Origin: Parelaphostrongylus tenuis
Taxonomy: Eukaryota > Nematoda > Chromadorea > Rhabditida > Metastrongylidae
DNA: 64,000 bases
Direction: 5' to 3'
NCBI GenBank assembly: GCA_019055375.1
Contig: JAHQIW010002128.1
Location: 117,285-181,284, forward strand
The notes under the pieces were generated by a model that had not been told where the DNA came from, searched no databases, and saw only the letters and a program-made list of their open reading frames with translations. Of the stretch, positions 22,237 through 35,100 are shown in pieces; position 1 is the first letter of the stretch; every line of letters starts with the position of its first letter. Position numbers and translations under genes: made by a program.

Positions 22237-25200
22237 GTGATGGAGTTATCCTAGAAAAAAGCGACACTGAGTCATTTCGAGCGCTTCTCCTGCAATGTTG
22301 TGGCCAACTTCCGGAATTGCCGTGCATTTCTGATTGTTTTCAATCAGCTTTCAAAACATCATGCCCTGCCAATACCCCAAAAAACGGAGAGCTTGATAGA
22401 ATGTTTCAAGCTTTCATAAAGGCTAGGATGGTACCTCGAGTATCAGACATACGTTTCAACTTTTTAGCAAGCCTCATCAGACCACATGTCATTCGGCAAT
22501 TCGCCCCCAACTGCAGGGAATCAACGCCGTATAAGTTACACTCTGCGTAAAGTAAAAGAATCACTTGAGATTGAGACTGATTGTCGAATGATGGCGTACG
22601 GCTGTTCCGTGGGCATATGTAACAATACTTTTTAATCGACTCTTACAAAAACGAGTTCCAAGGTATCCTTACATAAAACTTCCAAGCATTGAACTTAGCT
22701 TTCGGTTAAGCTGGTGGGTCTCTGCCGCGAGACAACCAGTAGGTGTGCCGCGTGTCGCTCTCGTAGTACATCCAGGAATTACCTTCAAATGTGATTGACT
22801 TGAGAAAGTGGAGCTAGTGCGCTGGCAGAAGAAAGCTTTCACAGATGGTCATGCGTGTAGCGCGATCGTGGTCGGCCAATGCATATGTCTAGGACATCAA
22901 TTTGCGACAGCCCATTTCACTCAAATGACGAGTAGCAGTGTTATGGCGATATTCAAGCGTCTAGTTAAGGCCACTAGGACGTTCTCCAATACCATAGCCT
23001 TTTCACAATGATCTGAAGTGAAAAAAAACTGAGTAAAGCAATATTGCGAAGAAATTGTGGGACAGCCCAATAGATAGGGCTACATAATTTTCCTATGTTT
23101 CCATGAGGAACGCGAAAATGCAGGCATGATCGCGCCGACGCTTCCCCACAAAAAGCGACTTTCCCACGAAAACGTGACGCCAGCTCCATATCACCTGAAA
23201 GAGATTTGCCGTCTCGCGGTGAAAAGCAAAATGACTCTTATAGTCCCTAGAGTTATAAGAGTTATAAGTTTACGCAGAGCAGTCATCCACTAATGGCTTC
23301 TCTGGTTCCGTCAAGCCACATATCTGCTACTGACTGAGTATTCTAATGGAATCATCCAACTCCCGTGCTTCGGTGATCCCGATGGGAAATGGATGCATGC
23401 TGAACATTATAGTGCGACCACTCCTGTACCAAAGATACCTCAGTTTCCTAACCAAATAGTTGAGACCGCGTTTTCTCTACTATCAAAAACTGCCCGAAAA
23501 AAAAACGTAGAACGATTCCGGTACAAACATCTCCTGTATTTGATAAAAAATTCAACTGCAGATGATCCCAGAGAAGTCTGTTTGACAGAAAGGAAAAAAG
23601 CAGCACCGAAAACAAAGAATCGAGGGAAGAAATGTCGCCAAAGAATTTGTTTCCAATACCTTACTAATCGATTATTTTTATGCCCTAGCTTAGAATTCAA
23701 TATAATCTGAATATCACTCTACAACTCAATATCAAATGATCTTTCCATATGACGTGCAGTGACATATTCGCCGCCGCTACCTTTGGTCGTAGGGTGGACC
23801 GAAAGCATGTGCTACTGATGTGTGCCAGAACACCGAAACATACGTCTAGCACTAGAGATTCATACTAGACCTCTAAAAAGCTTGAAATATTCAATGATTC
23901 GTTCTCAGTGTTCTGTGACCTATGTCGAATGCAGGTGGGATTGTCGTTATCGCCTTATGCGCGTAAAAATATGGAAGGTTTTCACAGTTTCTCGCTGTAG
24001 GAACATTTTGGAAGCCTCTAACATCTATGCTGATGAAAATCCACTCCGAATGTTTTCTTCTGCAATCAAACGTTCAAAATAATCAGCAGCCTCAAATTCA
24101 CTCAACACAACTGTTTTCATATCATAACAAATGATGGAAAAGAAAAAATTGATCGGCCAGTAGATGATCAACGCTCGATTCGAGATTTCCTGACATAGCA
24201 CGGGATCTGAAAAGAGGATCACTACCATCCACGGCTGTTGAAAGCAATATCGCAATACTGCGTGACCAAGCTAAATTAGTTTCTTTAGACAAAAAGGGCA
24301 TGCGCATTTATATGGGATTTTCACCAGAACTTCATTTCGTCGACGACATTATTATGTTCTTTCAGATATTTCAGTGAAGCATAAACGTTATTCAAAGAAC
24401 TCAACAAATCATTAACAGGAATAGCATTACAATCAATTTAGATAAGATATAGAATATAGTTTAGATAAGACGTATATTTGACATACTTCTGACATGATGG
24501 AGGATGAATGAAGGCAGAAGACTTGTTGATTACAAAAACCACACCCCGCTCAATAACCATCTTCTTAGATCAACACTTTTACCAGCGTTATGCAATCTAA
24601 GTCAATTATAAGTGACACTGTAACCGTTACACAACATCAGACTAAATTGAAGAGTTCAGATTTTTAGAAAAAATGCAGTTCGAAATTATACATTAGCAGC
24701 AGAATGTATGAGCCAAGCAGGAGAGGTGAACGAAATAACAGAAGAATGCACTACAAAAAAATTTAAATGTGGCCATAGTGTATAGAAACAAACAACAACT
24801 AACGGGCAGCCATAAGTGGGGAAGAGAAGTGTCAACTATATAAGCAAATATCGAGGTGTCAGCGGATTACTGAACCGTTTATGGATCGTCAATCCAGATC
24901 TCTGCGGCTCTGAAGGGGACAAGGACGTCGAAATGTGAGCTGATTAAATATTTTCATACCAACATCGTGTCAGCTCTATAATTGAGATCACAATTCCCCG
25001 ACTACTCCTTATGACCCGATATTTAGAAGCACTATATGTAGATAACATATCAAACTGCTGTACTGCTAGGCTTTGACGTCCAGAGAGGAAAAAAAATGGT
25101 TCGAGCACTAAACAAAATTACGCCTTCAAAATAAAAAAGCTCAACTATGGATTTGGAATGAAATTTTTTGTAGCCTTTCTCAATGACTAAGGTTGATTGT

Positions 25201-25260
25201 AGCCATCTAGTTGGCAACAATTTCTTTCAAAGCTTCAATAACGATGAAAGGAACAAATTC

Positions 25261-25286
25261 ATTGCACACTTCACGAAGTGTGCAAT
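25261..25286. repeat. Perfect 12-bp palindrome
   Basis: ATTGCACACTTC and GAAGTGTGCAAT separated by two bases, in otherwise featureless sequence. Confidence 0.4.
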
Positions 25287-26690
25287 TGCAAAGATGTGAA
25301 AGAAATCCCCGTTCTGCGAAATCAGACCATACCGAGACACACATGTAGTCTGCATTTCATGTTTCCCTGCTTTAACAGAAAAAACTTTGTTTGGCATAAA
25401 ACAACATATTAGCCCAAGAGAGTGATCGCAAATAACTTGTTTGATCCTTCAAAAAGAAGATAAGAACACAACACCTAAACCGCACAGAGAGTTGACCCCG
25501 CCTTGCAAACGCAATGAGGAGACGAAAGTTCACATCTACGTTTTGGAAACTACTAAGTCAAACTAGGTTTGAATTACAGTTAACCGTCTGACGAGCACGT
25601 GTATAGTCACACACGCGAATTTAGAGGCCCTTTTTGCCAGACAAAGCTTCCCAACTTGACAATTCACAGTCATTCGAGCTCGAAAACGGCGATTCTAACA
25701 GTGTGCAGCGCATAGTTCCTATAAAGGCCCTCTCAACAAACTATGGCAATCAAGAGAAAACTACGTTTCACGTTCGGCGTGCATTGTTTGCATAGCTGTA
25801 GTCTGTGTTTGGTTTTTCAGTAGACTTTTGATAGTCATTCGGCAGCATAAATCTCGGTGACTCCAAGACTGAGTTCAGTCTTAGGAAAGGTCTTCGTAGA
25901 ACGCTGTAAGAGTAGAGAAGAGATTACGTTTCATTTTCGAATTTACATGTAAATTTCAAATTTATATGCGGGATCCAGAACTATTTTTTTTTCCAAAACA
26001 GGAAAAACTCATGACTAAGTGATAGAAGTCGCGTGCGCGTAGCGACCACTTATGGTCCTCAAAGGGTTGAGTATAGCATCAAATCATGAATTAGTCCAGT
26101 ACTGGTTATAAAATATGACTTACTAACGTAAACTAGTTCGCTAAATCCTCATGACATTCAAGTGAACGTGCGATTACACAGTTTGGAATATTATCCAACT
26201 CACAGAACTCTGAAAGTCAAACCTCCTCCAACATTCGAAACATTGGAGGGAGAAACTGACATCGCTGGAGTGTCAGATTAATCTAGCTCCATTATACATG
26301 AATATGGAAAACAGATTTTGCCGATAAGTCGAGATTTCCTTTTGCGAAAATCAACAATTACATCAGTAATGGAAGAATGGTATCAATAATATTATCAATA
26401 AACAGTACAAGAAAAAGAATAGCGCAAAATTTTTGGTCCAGCAAATATTCCATTAGAAAAAGCACTAACGTCAACATACAGAAGGACATACTGACTCGGG
26501 GATACGATGAAAGTCGAATTCGAAACACAATCACAACCCCATATTTGCATAACTTTTTTGCTCAAAAACGAAAAGTCTCAGTAAATTCTCCCGAAAACAC
26601 CACATTTTTCGGAACTGCGTCGTTCTGAAAAACATCGTGTTGTTGTTGTGTTGTGTTGTTGTGTCGCAAACGAAACAGCCATCGTTCTAT

Positions 26691-26857
26691 GCTTGAAGTA
26701 GTTGTAAATGCATGTGATAATGTTAAAGCTAGGTCATCACAGTCGGAGCGGATTCAGTACAAGGAAGAGAAAGCTCTCATGAAAGAGTTCATGGGAAGCA
26801 CCTCCATAACAATTCCACGTGACTGTTTGAAGGAACAAAAGCATTCGTGTGAAAAGG
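26691..26857 (+). CDS. Possible exon of an unknown plus-strand gene
   Basis: An open, lysine- and glutamate-rich stretch beginning MLEVVVNACDNVKARSSQ and ending CLKEQKHSCEK at a strong donor (AAG|GTAAGA). The composition is gene-like, but there is no recognised domain, no neighbouring exon and no clear acceptor on the 5' side. It lies in an otherwise empty region, so a decayed transposon exon is as likely as a host gene. Confidence 0.22.
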
Positions 26858-28506
26858 TAAGAGAATTGAAGATAGTAGAGACAAACGTTTACATTTAATT
26901 AATAGATTTCATTCACTTAATCGACGTGAATCATCGGTTCCGAAGAAAACGAAGACGTCGAAACATTAGCCGAATGAAGTGCCTCACGTTTCTGGAGAGT
27001 GTGATGCGATTAATTGTTCAAGCCTAAGCGTAGTCACGTAATTTTTATCTAAAGAAATCAACTGAAAGAAAAGAAAACACTTCAAAAAAAATTGATGGTA
27101 CCACAACTCTCCGTAGTGGCAAAGTCTCTTTCTAATAATATCGTGCTATTGAGTTGAGCAACAGAGAATATTTGATCGATTGCTAATGCCGGAATTGAAA
27201 GTAAGTCGGTTTTGAATGTCACCTGATGGTGTAAGTGAAATTACAAAGATCACAGGGATGTTAGTGTTTCTCGGTGAGCACGAACATTGTGCATTCCATC
27301 GAAGCCATACCATATATTCTTGTATCATTTGAGAATTTTTACTTTTTCGTAAATTCAAAAGAGAAAAAGTATAGGTATGAGGGCAACGCACCGCTCTCTG
27401 ATCAGACGAGAATCTATCTTACATTCATATTCACGCCAGACAAGTCGTTCCCCATATTAAAGCTTGTCATAAAGAGCGCAATACCCTAATTAAAGGTGAT
27501 AAATGAAGAACGAAAAATATGCAAACGTCCGAAAATAGTCAAGAATTGTAGTGCCACCTAAGCACTTAACGGCCAATCACCGGCGATTTTCCCAAAGAAT
27601 TCGTGGACACTGCAAAAACAGTTGCAATGATGGTGCCTTACGAAGAAATAATCGAGTTATATATTTCGAGCTGTAAGCGATGTTTGTATGCGAACTAACG
27701 AAACGATACTGGCTGGTCAACAAATAGGGCGGACATTGATCGCAGCCCGGAGACGAAGTGTCTCTCATGCTGTCTGCTCCGCTCCGCTCTGCCTCACACG
27801 CCAGTCGCTTGTCACGCAGAAAAATGAAAAGTATTACTGCTTCTCGTCAACTGAAAACAATATCTGTACAGCCTATAGCTTAATCTGATGAGCACCGGCA
27901 ATGGCTGTGGCGGGCAGGAACCCCGTCGTGGCGCGCTTTGTTGAAAGGCCTCAGCTGCATCATAATTGTTGACGATCCGTGGCAAGCTACTTCGGTCAGT
28001 GGTCGGTCTGATCACTGTGTGTGCCTCTAAGAAGAAGGGAATCGTGAGGAACGCCCTGGAAACATTCAGGAATGATTTGAACCAAACAAGTAAGTCTGAA
28101 CGAGTTTTCGACGAGCACAGCTTTATTCAATTGTAGAAGCCTTTCCGTATCTCCAAACCCAGGAGTTTGATCCAGTATTTATAACTTTTATATGAACAAG
28201 ATCATCACACAACGTCTTCTATGGGGTGGCGTAGTCAAGAAAACACGTCGCGTACCATTTTCTCATGAATTATTCCTTTCAACTATTTCCTAATTTGTTA
28301 CAACCCAGCAGGGGATCATGGATTGACCATAAACGAGTCTATGGTACACAGTAAACAGCTTGGACTCTATGTCTTTCCTCATTTCTAGTAGCCTTCTATC
28401 CTCCTCCAACTATAATTCTATGTCGTTGTGACACAGTGGTTGGCTTTTATGGGGGCTGTATAGTTGAAAAACCAATGCAGAACCCAATGCCCCTATTGAT
28501 TATTGT

Positions 28507-28536
28507 ATAGCAGTTGTTCCGCTAAACAACTGCTAT
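28507..28536. repeat. Short hairpin, 12-bp arms
   Basis: ATAGCAGTTGTT and AACAACTGCTAT with a six-base loop. Too short for a microRNA precursor by itself. Confidence 0.35.
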
Positions 28537-28751
28537 TTCCTTTGAGCCGCGCATGTACATATTATAGATAATACAACACTATGTTAGATTTATCGGATAA
28601 GCATAACACCTGTGGACATTGCCTCAAATAATCGGAAGGCGACGTAATTAGCGTGTATATCGGCCCGAGATCGCGATGTAGGCGGGACATTGCCGATGGC
28701 GGACACCTGTCGACGATATGGTTGCTCAGCGGCCAAGGAAGATGGCGATGG

Positions 28752-29184
28752 TGGAGAATCAGGCCCAAAATGTCACTTGATTCCTCTTTACGTTCTCATT
28801 GCTTGCTCGTTCTCTTTACCTCCTTCCACTCATCTGTCGATCATATTAACTAGGTGTCAAGACATCTACTATCAATTGCTTCTTCCTTTCATGTATCTCG
28901 AATCAATCACTCATTTTTCGACGTCGTCACTCACTTGTCCTTGCCATCAACTTCATCGTTCTCTTTTATGATTAAGTTCGTTTCGTTAATGCTCATGATG
29001 GCTGTTGTACATATGTGTGCATATATTTTGATATATTTAGGTTGTTCGATATAAGGATAAATCCTATCCCAAAAATCCGCGTGGCAGGTCAAATCAAGAC
29101 GAGACAAAAAGCAGTACTCTATCGCAAAGTGTACAAGACGACTCAACTATCACTGAAACTAAAATAGTGGTGCATCGGCCGAAC
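28752..29184 (+). repeat. 5' LTR of the BEL/Pao element
   Basis: 433 bp starting TGGAGAATCA and ending GGTGCATCGGCCGAAC, matched by the 3' LTR with scattered substitutions. The end motif AAAATAGTGGTGCA..GGCCGAAC is repeated once directly after the LTR (29186-29209), making a short tandem that may include the primer-binding region. Confidence 0.85.
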
Positions 29185-29341
29185 CAAAATAGTGGTGCAC
29201 TGGCCGAACGAAGGCATGATCAGTATAAAGCGAACAACCTCAACTTGGGAAGAGCAAAGGTACGCAGTTTCCTTTTCATAAAGGAATATCTTCAAACTTG
29301 ACGTTGCAAAGCTCGTATTCTAACTTCTCCCACATTCACCC

Positions 29342-30670
29342 ATGACGTCCACTCTTACCGCGCGCCAAGCGGTATTGACAAAAACTATCAACCGTCTGGA
29401 AACCTATCTAGACAACCACTAAGACCTGATCTACACCCCTATCGCTTCCATCCGAAGAAGCTAATCGTAAGGTGTACATCGTTTCACTGCAAGATGAGCT
29501 ACATCAAGCAAAGATAGACATTGAAACCCAAATGAACGCTGTCCAAATAGCGTTGGACAACTACAATATAGCAGCAGATCGCCTCGATTCTAAAACACCG
29601 CTGCTAGAGCAAATTCAAACACGAGTCGAGGCTTATACGGAAAAAGCAATTGATCCAATCGATAGGGCAAGAGTCCATCGAACCAAACTTCTGAAAGTTT
29701 TGGATAAATTGGAACGCACAACTAAAACCCACACGGACGCCATTATTGGCCCACTAAGCAATTTATGTAACCACATCGTCAAGTGCCAACTTCAACCTTA
29801 CCTCCTATACCAATCCCAAAATTCAGCGGGCAAACTTGGGAATGGGACTCATTCTGGGGAGCATTTGAGCACACCGTGCACTCACGACCTGTAGATGATT
29901 TTCTAAAGATGAATTATCTACTCGAAGCCCTTCAAGGAGAACCCAAAGAAATAGCTAAACTTTACAATGTGTCACGAGAAGCATATCCCTTGGTAATAGC
30001 CCAATTGAAAGAAAAATATGGAAATCCTTGAAGCATCGTCGAACAACATTTGCAAAAATTACGCACACTCGAAGCCCAAAGTTCTCGACTAAGGGATCAG
30101 GAGAAACTTTGTGACTCACTTTATTCTATTGTCATCCAATTGAAACAAAAAGCAGAACTAATAGATGGTACGATTCTACAACAGATACTGCTTGAAAAGT
30201 TCACAAAGGATATCCAAAGCCACGTTATATAGAAAAGACGTCAAAGAGAAGGCACGTGGTTGACGGAAGAAATGCTGGCAACTATCAAAGAATACATCAA
30301 AGAGAAACTTCAACTTCAAAACCAAGTGCGCGAAAAAGTCAACCTCAAAGATGATCTCAGGGACACAAATGTTGGAAGTCCTCCACAAACCTATTCAAAA
30401 CAGCAAAAAATGATAACAAGAAAACCGTGTTTCTATTGCGAAAGGCAGGGCACTGACCAAACGATTGCCACAACATTCGAATCATAGAATAGAGATCAAA
30501 CGTCATGCAAATACGGTGGATCAAATAATCACAAAACACCCACTTGCCAAGGTGGCTCTTGCCAAATTATTCACAGACATGGTCACCATACCTCTATATG
30601 CAGAAGGCACAACATTGCAAACAAACAGTTTGCTTCAACAGAACGAAAGAATAAAGAAAGCTTCATAACA
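29342..30670 (+). pseudogene. Broken BEL/Pao gag polyprotein
   Basis: Reads from ATG at 29342 (MTSTLTARQAVLTKTINRLE) through a TAA, then a long open part (29472-29770, coiled-coil-like, LLEQIQTRVEAYTEKAID), the conserved gag core (about 29790-30230) and a knuckle region near 30430. Frames shift several times. The core words KFSGQTWEWDSFWGAFEH and YPLVIAQLKEKYGNP are typical of this gag family (DUF1759-like, from memory of the family). Non-functional as it stands. Confidence 0.8.
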
Positions 30671-30728
30671 ACTACAAGAGCACCAACAGCCCACAAGAAG
30701 GAACTACCAGCCAGCACAAGCAGCAATG

Positions 30729-31158
30729 TGGAGAATCACGCCCACAATGTCACTTGATTACTCTTTACTTACTCATCGCTTTCTCGTTCTCTTTATCTCC
30801 TTCTACTCATCTGTCGACTATACTAACTAGGTTAAGACATCAGCTATCAATTGCTTCTTCCTTTCATGTATCTCGAATCAATCACTCATTTTTCGACTCG
30901 TAACTCACTTGTCCTTGGAATCAATTTTATCGTTCTCTTTTATGATTAAGTTCGTTTCGTTAATGCTCATGATGGTTGTTGTACATATATGTGTACGTGT
31001 TTTGATATGTTTAGGTTGTTTGTTATAAGGACAAATCCTATCCCAAAAATCCGCGTGGCAGGTCAAATTAAGACGAGACAAGGAGCAGTACTCTATCGCA
31101 AAGTGTACAAGACGACTCAGCAATCGCTGAAACTAAAATAGTGGTGCATCGGCCGAAC
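30729..31158 (+). repeat. 3' LTR of the BEL/Pao element
   Basis: 430 bp, colinear with the 5' LTR from TGGAGAATCA to GGCCGAAC. Differences are mostly single substitutions and short indels (for example CCTCTTTACGT against ACTCTTTACTT near the start), so the insertion is old enough for the two copies to have drifted. Confidence 0.85.
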
Positions 31159-31159
31159 T

Positions 31160-32175
31160 AATATATATTGCAGTAAACAATGCACAACATAAAATTTATG
31201 CGACTAGTTCAAGAGCAATACATTTCTAGTTTGAGAAATAGGCGCGAGGGTAGAGAGTGATGTTTGCAACGAAAGAGAAATTCTTGTATTGCAGGCAAAT
31301 TGATGCGAGTGCCGCAAACCTGAGAGTTGACAATCAGCAATAGAGTATCGCTATGAGAAACGCTTGAGGAAAAATAAAAAACATGCCAGCGTCAGATATT
31401 GCATATCAATATTTCAGTGGATGCGAAACGAGTTATTAGCTATAGTTGAGTAGTCTATAAGGACCGCCTATCCACTTAGGACCAGAAAAGAAGGAGTGTA
31501 GGGAAAGGGGTATATCAAAAAGGGGATGGGTCGTACAATGGAGTGTTCCGAGGATTATAGGAGACAAATTCTGGAATATTTATAACTTACGATGACAACA
31601 GTTCCTTTATGTTCACATTTTGAACGTCCTAAAGTAAACTCTTCTAAGGGAAATCATTCTACTCTCTCTGTTTTCCACATAAGGCATACAGTGAAATTTT
31701 GATTAGAACATTTGATTCAATTGTGATTAGGTGACATTTTTAAACGATATTGATTGAAGTGAATGTTTCATGGACATCATAGCTTGCCATTGAAATTCGT
31801 ATGTTGTTGTTAGCAATATCAATGAACCTGTAGCTGAAAATAGACAAAATTAAGTAAGTAGACGTCATGCATAAAGTGATTAGCAAGTGGTAAGGATTAC
31901 AGCTTTTTCTTTGATTGGATGGACAAAAAATGGCATAGCAAATGAATTCATCTATCCTCCTCCTAGTCCATATGATTTCCACTTTTTGATTTATATGCTA
32001 CTGTTACAAAACCATAGGGCAGGTCACTGCAGGTCAGATGGAATTAGGAAACCTTGCTAGGACGAGTGCGTTCGACGATATGCTCAATTCGTGTCGTCGG
32101 TGACACATCTGCTGAACTTGCAGTGGGGAATTCCCATTGTAGACGGCCGATCACGGCATTTTCATGGACCAATGA
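31160..32175. other. Downstream flank of the SLC6-like gene, no gene seen
   Basis: A minus-strand frame at 31740-31982 is open but has no family words; it could be 3' UTR or an alternative last exon of the transporter. No AATAAA was seen close to the stop. Confidence 0.3.
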
Positions 32176-35100
32176 TCAGTGAACTGGCTTTAATGTGTTC
32201 AATAGCAACAATACGTAGTGTCCTAACAGTTCAAGTACTACCTCTCTTTCCATTCTAGTCGCTTTCATTCGGTCATCATTCATTCGTGGTCCCCATAAGT
32301 CGTAATCAGGCACCAACAAATAGCGTAAGTTCCTCATCTTAAGCTTTGCACGTATCAACTGAAAAGCCTAGTTATATTTGTAAATCACTGTATTTGTATC
32401 GTTATATTAGTTCAGGTAGTTGCCCAACACGACTATTTGTGTAGTGGATTTTTTCACTTCAAACCACTGAGTTGTCCACATATTTATTATGGTTCTATCA
32501 CGGTTTTGCCTAGTTCTCCCACTTGACCACTTACCCTCAAAATACCGATTACTGGAGTTGGTAGAATGATGAATGCAATAATACATATGGCGATGTTATT
32601 CATTGATAAGGGAGGATGCGGAAAAACGATTGCCATCGAGATCTGAAAGCGATCCCTACTAACTTTGCAGCTTGTTATATTCGAGAAGTCCTATTCATTC
32701 TGAATAGGTTTTACATTTGAAAGACGTATTCAACAGTTGTTAAAGTCATTGTACAAACTATGAGGAATTAAAATACGCTATGGACAAAATTGTTCAAGAG
32801 ATAAGGCTAAAATTTTACTTATTAACGCTTTCCAGTTGAAATTGATTGAAAGAACGGTGAATCTATAAGTTACTGATCTTAAATAACTTTATTGGGACAT
32901 ATGTGGTTTTTTTTTAAGATTAAATTTGTGTTTTATGATTCTACCCACTAAAATGACAAACGGCGATAAATTCCAGATGTAAAGATTAGACAGTGTCCAT
33001 ATTCGTAGTAGTCTGTCTCCTTCCTATAAGTGAAAATAAATCGACAAAGAAAATCTTACGTACGGCATTCAATGGGTGATTTATTGACAATTAATGCTAC
33101 ACATCCCAGACCAAAATCCATCACTCAATACCAAAGCACTTCTCACCAACCTTACCAGAGTTCATGCTAAGACAATTCGCACACAACCTCGAGAATCCAT
33201 AGAGCACGCCGACAATGAGCAATTCCAGAACCACCACACTTGCGGTGGCCACCGGAATCACAGTGTTCTCAATCGTTATAGCAGTGTTGAAACCCACCTT
33301 AAATTTCAATAATACGTTGTATGTGTAGCACACGACACTGGACCAACCTTGCTGTTTAGAAAAAATGAGAATAGTGCAAGGAATACGGTCGAAACCATTC
33401 GAATAGCCTTTTTAGATGCCTCATCAGACAACGAGTCCAGGGCTGCGACACACATGTTCACTATCGTATCAATGGTGAAAACCTAAAACAGTGGCGCCAC
33501 TGAGTATGTATGATGGCTTGGTGTAAATCACAGACATTCATAAGGAAGCATCATAAGGAAAATCCGCACATTGTTGATAATAATGATGATCGTGCAGCCT
33601 AAGGATAACGCAAGCAGAAGAAACGGTTCGAATGGTCCGTACGCAATCAAGTCCCCAGTAGTAGTCCAGTAAGAGAAGAACTGTGAATAAAGGTGCTCCT
33701 TTCTCTTCCCTTCCACTAAAGAATTGCCGAACAGAATTAATTATTGAGTTGTCAACACTTGTATCTTACTTACTGTGATCAACGTAATGCTTCACGGAAC
33801 CGCTGAACATATATAGACCACCGGTCGCACGAAGCAGGACATGTGTTGCAGAATACAAAGAGATTACTGCGAACACGTAGATGACAACTGCCAGCGCATC
33901 TCTGAAACAAAGAGACTTTGCCAAATGGAAAAGTAAAAGTACTTGAAGCGCACGATGATATTGAGCGATTCTGTTCGCCAAGTAAATCTTTGAAGAGGAG
34001 AGTCGAATGTGTACATTTGGAGAAGGGCTAACAGGAGAAGAGGTTAACTACGCACACGAATAGATTGTTGTTGAACTTGTTCTGAGATCCAAGGAAGATG
34101 AGGCCACCTTGTCCAATGCGTAAGGTGTTTAATGTCTGAAACACGAGCACTGTTTCATGAAATAGTAACTCCGTAAGCGTCGAGATTGAACTTGTTATCA
34201 TAAGGGGATAAGACTGTTTCAAATGAAATCTACCAACCAGTAGTATGCCTGCTGCCCAAAGCTCATAGAATTTTGATGATGAGGTGACTATCACAAAAGC
34301 ATCATGTTTTGACAATAACATCACAACAAGGACACTGATCATAATCGAGTTGAACAATATCGTTGACATTATACACATCTGAAATATTCCTTCTATTCGT
34401 AACGAATTTTCACGTGTTATCAGGAATATATCTATCTGAAACCGTTATCCATTGAAGTTGCTTAGAAGACATCGATGAAGAGCATCGCAGTTTGTTACAA
34501 TTTCCTTTTTTTATTCTAAGGAGAAATTACAAGTCTGAGCTACTATTACATGCCACAGTACGGATTTATTCTCTCAACTGGGCATCTGAATGCAAATGTC
34601 AAATTCCTCAAAGTGGATAATTCCAGGTGAGGGTTAAAATGTTGTATATATCCTTTCTGACACCTAGGAACACACTTAAATACCACGAAACGAGAAGCTT
34701 GAAAACTTTTGCGGAACCGCCTTATTTTGCTTTGCAGGCGTTGTAACAGTGGGAAAAGGGAAGATGAAAAGTGTGAAACGACTTACTTTGAAGAAAACCG
34801 TTATGACTTGCATTGAAAGTGCAAGAAGGAGCAGCCAAATCACAAACGAAGTAAGCATATCATTCACTGATGGAAATCCAAAAGATGGAACAATGGCATT
34901 GTCGACACCAATGATATTCAGTCTGCAACTGTTTCAGATAAATCTATATCAGTATCCAAAATGGATACTTTTCGGTTATCAAACGCGATTTGTGAATGAA
35001 CCTCTTTCGCTCGACAAAAACTCTCTATGAAAGTGTTAGTAACCGTTCGAGAGCTCAAATCTCGGAGGTCTGCTCTATATGCTTGTTTGATGAAATTCCT

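Larger units (their letters stand above)
22240..28740. other. Gene-poor stretch
   Basis: Contains a basic plus-strand frame at 23393-23710 (105 codons with ERKKAAPKTKNRGKK), a possible exon at 26691-26857 and short hairpins. None matches a known family, and there are no convincing paired splice sites. Confidence 0.35.
28752..31158 (+). mobile_element. BEL/Pao-type LTR retrotransposon, gag-only deletion derivative
   Basis: Two near-identical direct repeats (28752-29184 and 30729-31158) bracket 1.5 kb carrying only gag-type sequence. Gag keywords of BEL/Pao elements are visible: IPKFSGQTWEWDSFWGAFEH, NYLLEALQGEPKEIAKLY, a zinc-knuckle start CFYCERQG and, after a frameshift, HHTSIC. No protease, reverse transcriptase or integrase follows; the 3' LTR begins soon after the knuckle region. 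Gag is interrupted by at least three stops (for example near 29432, 30028 and 30230) and the frameshift. This is a dead element that could once have moved only with help. No target-site duplication was obvious. Confidence 0.85.
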
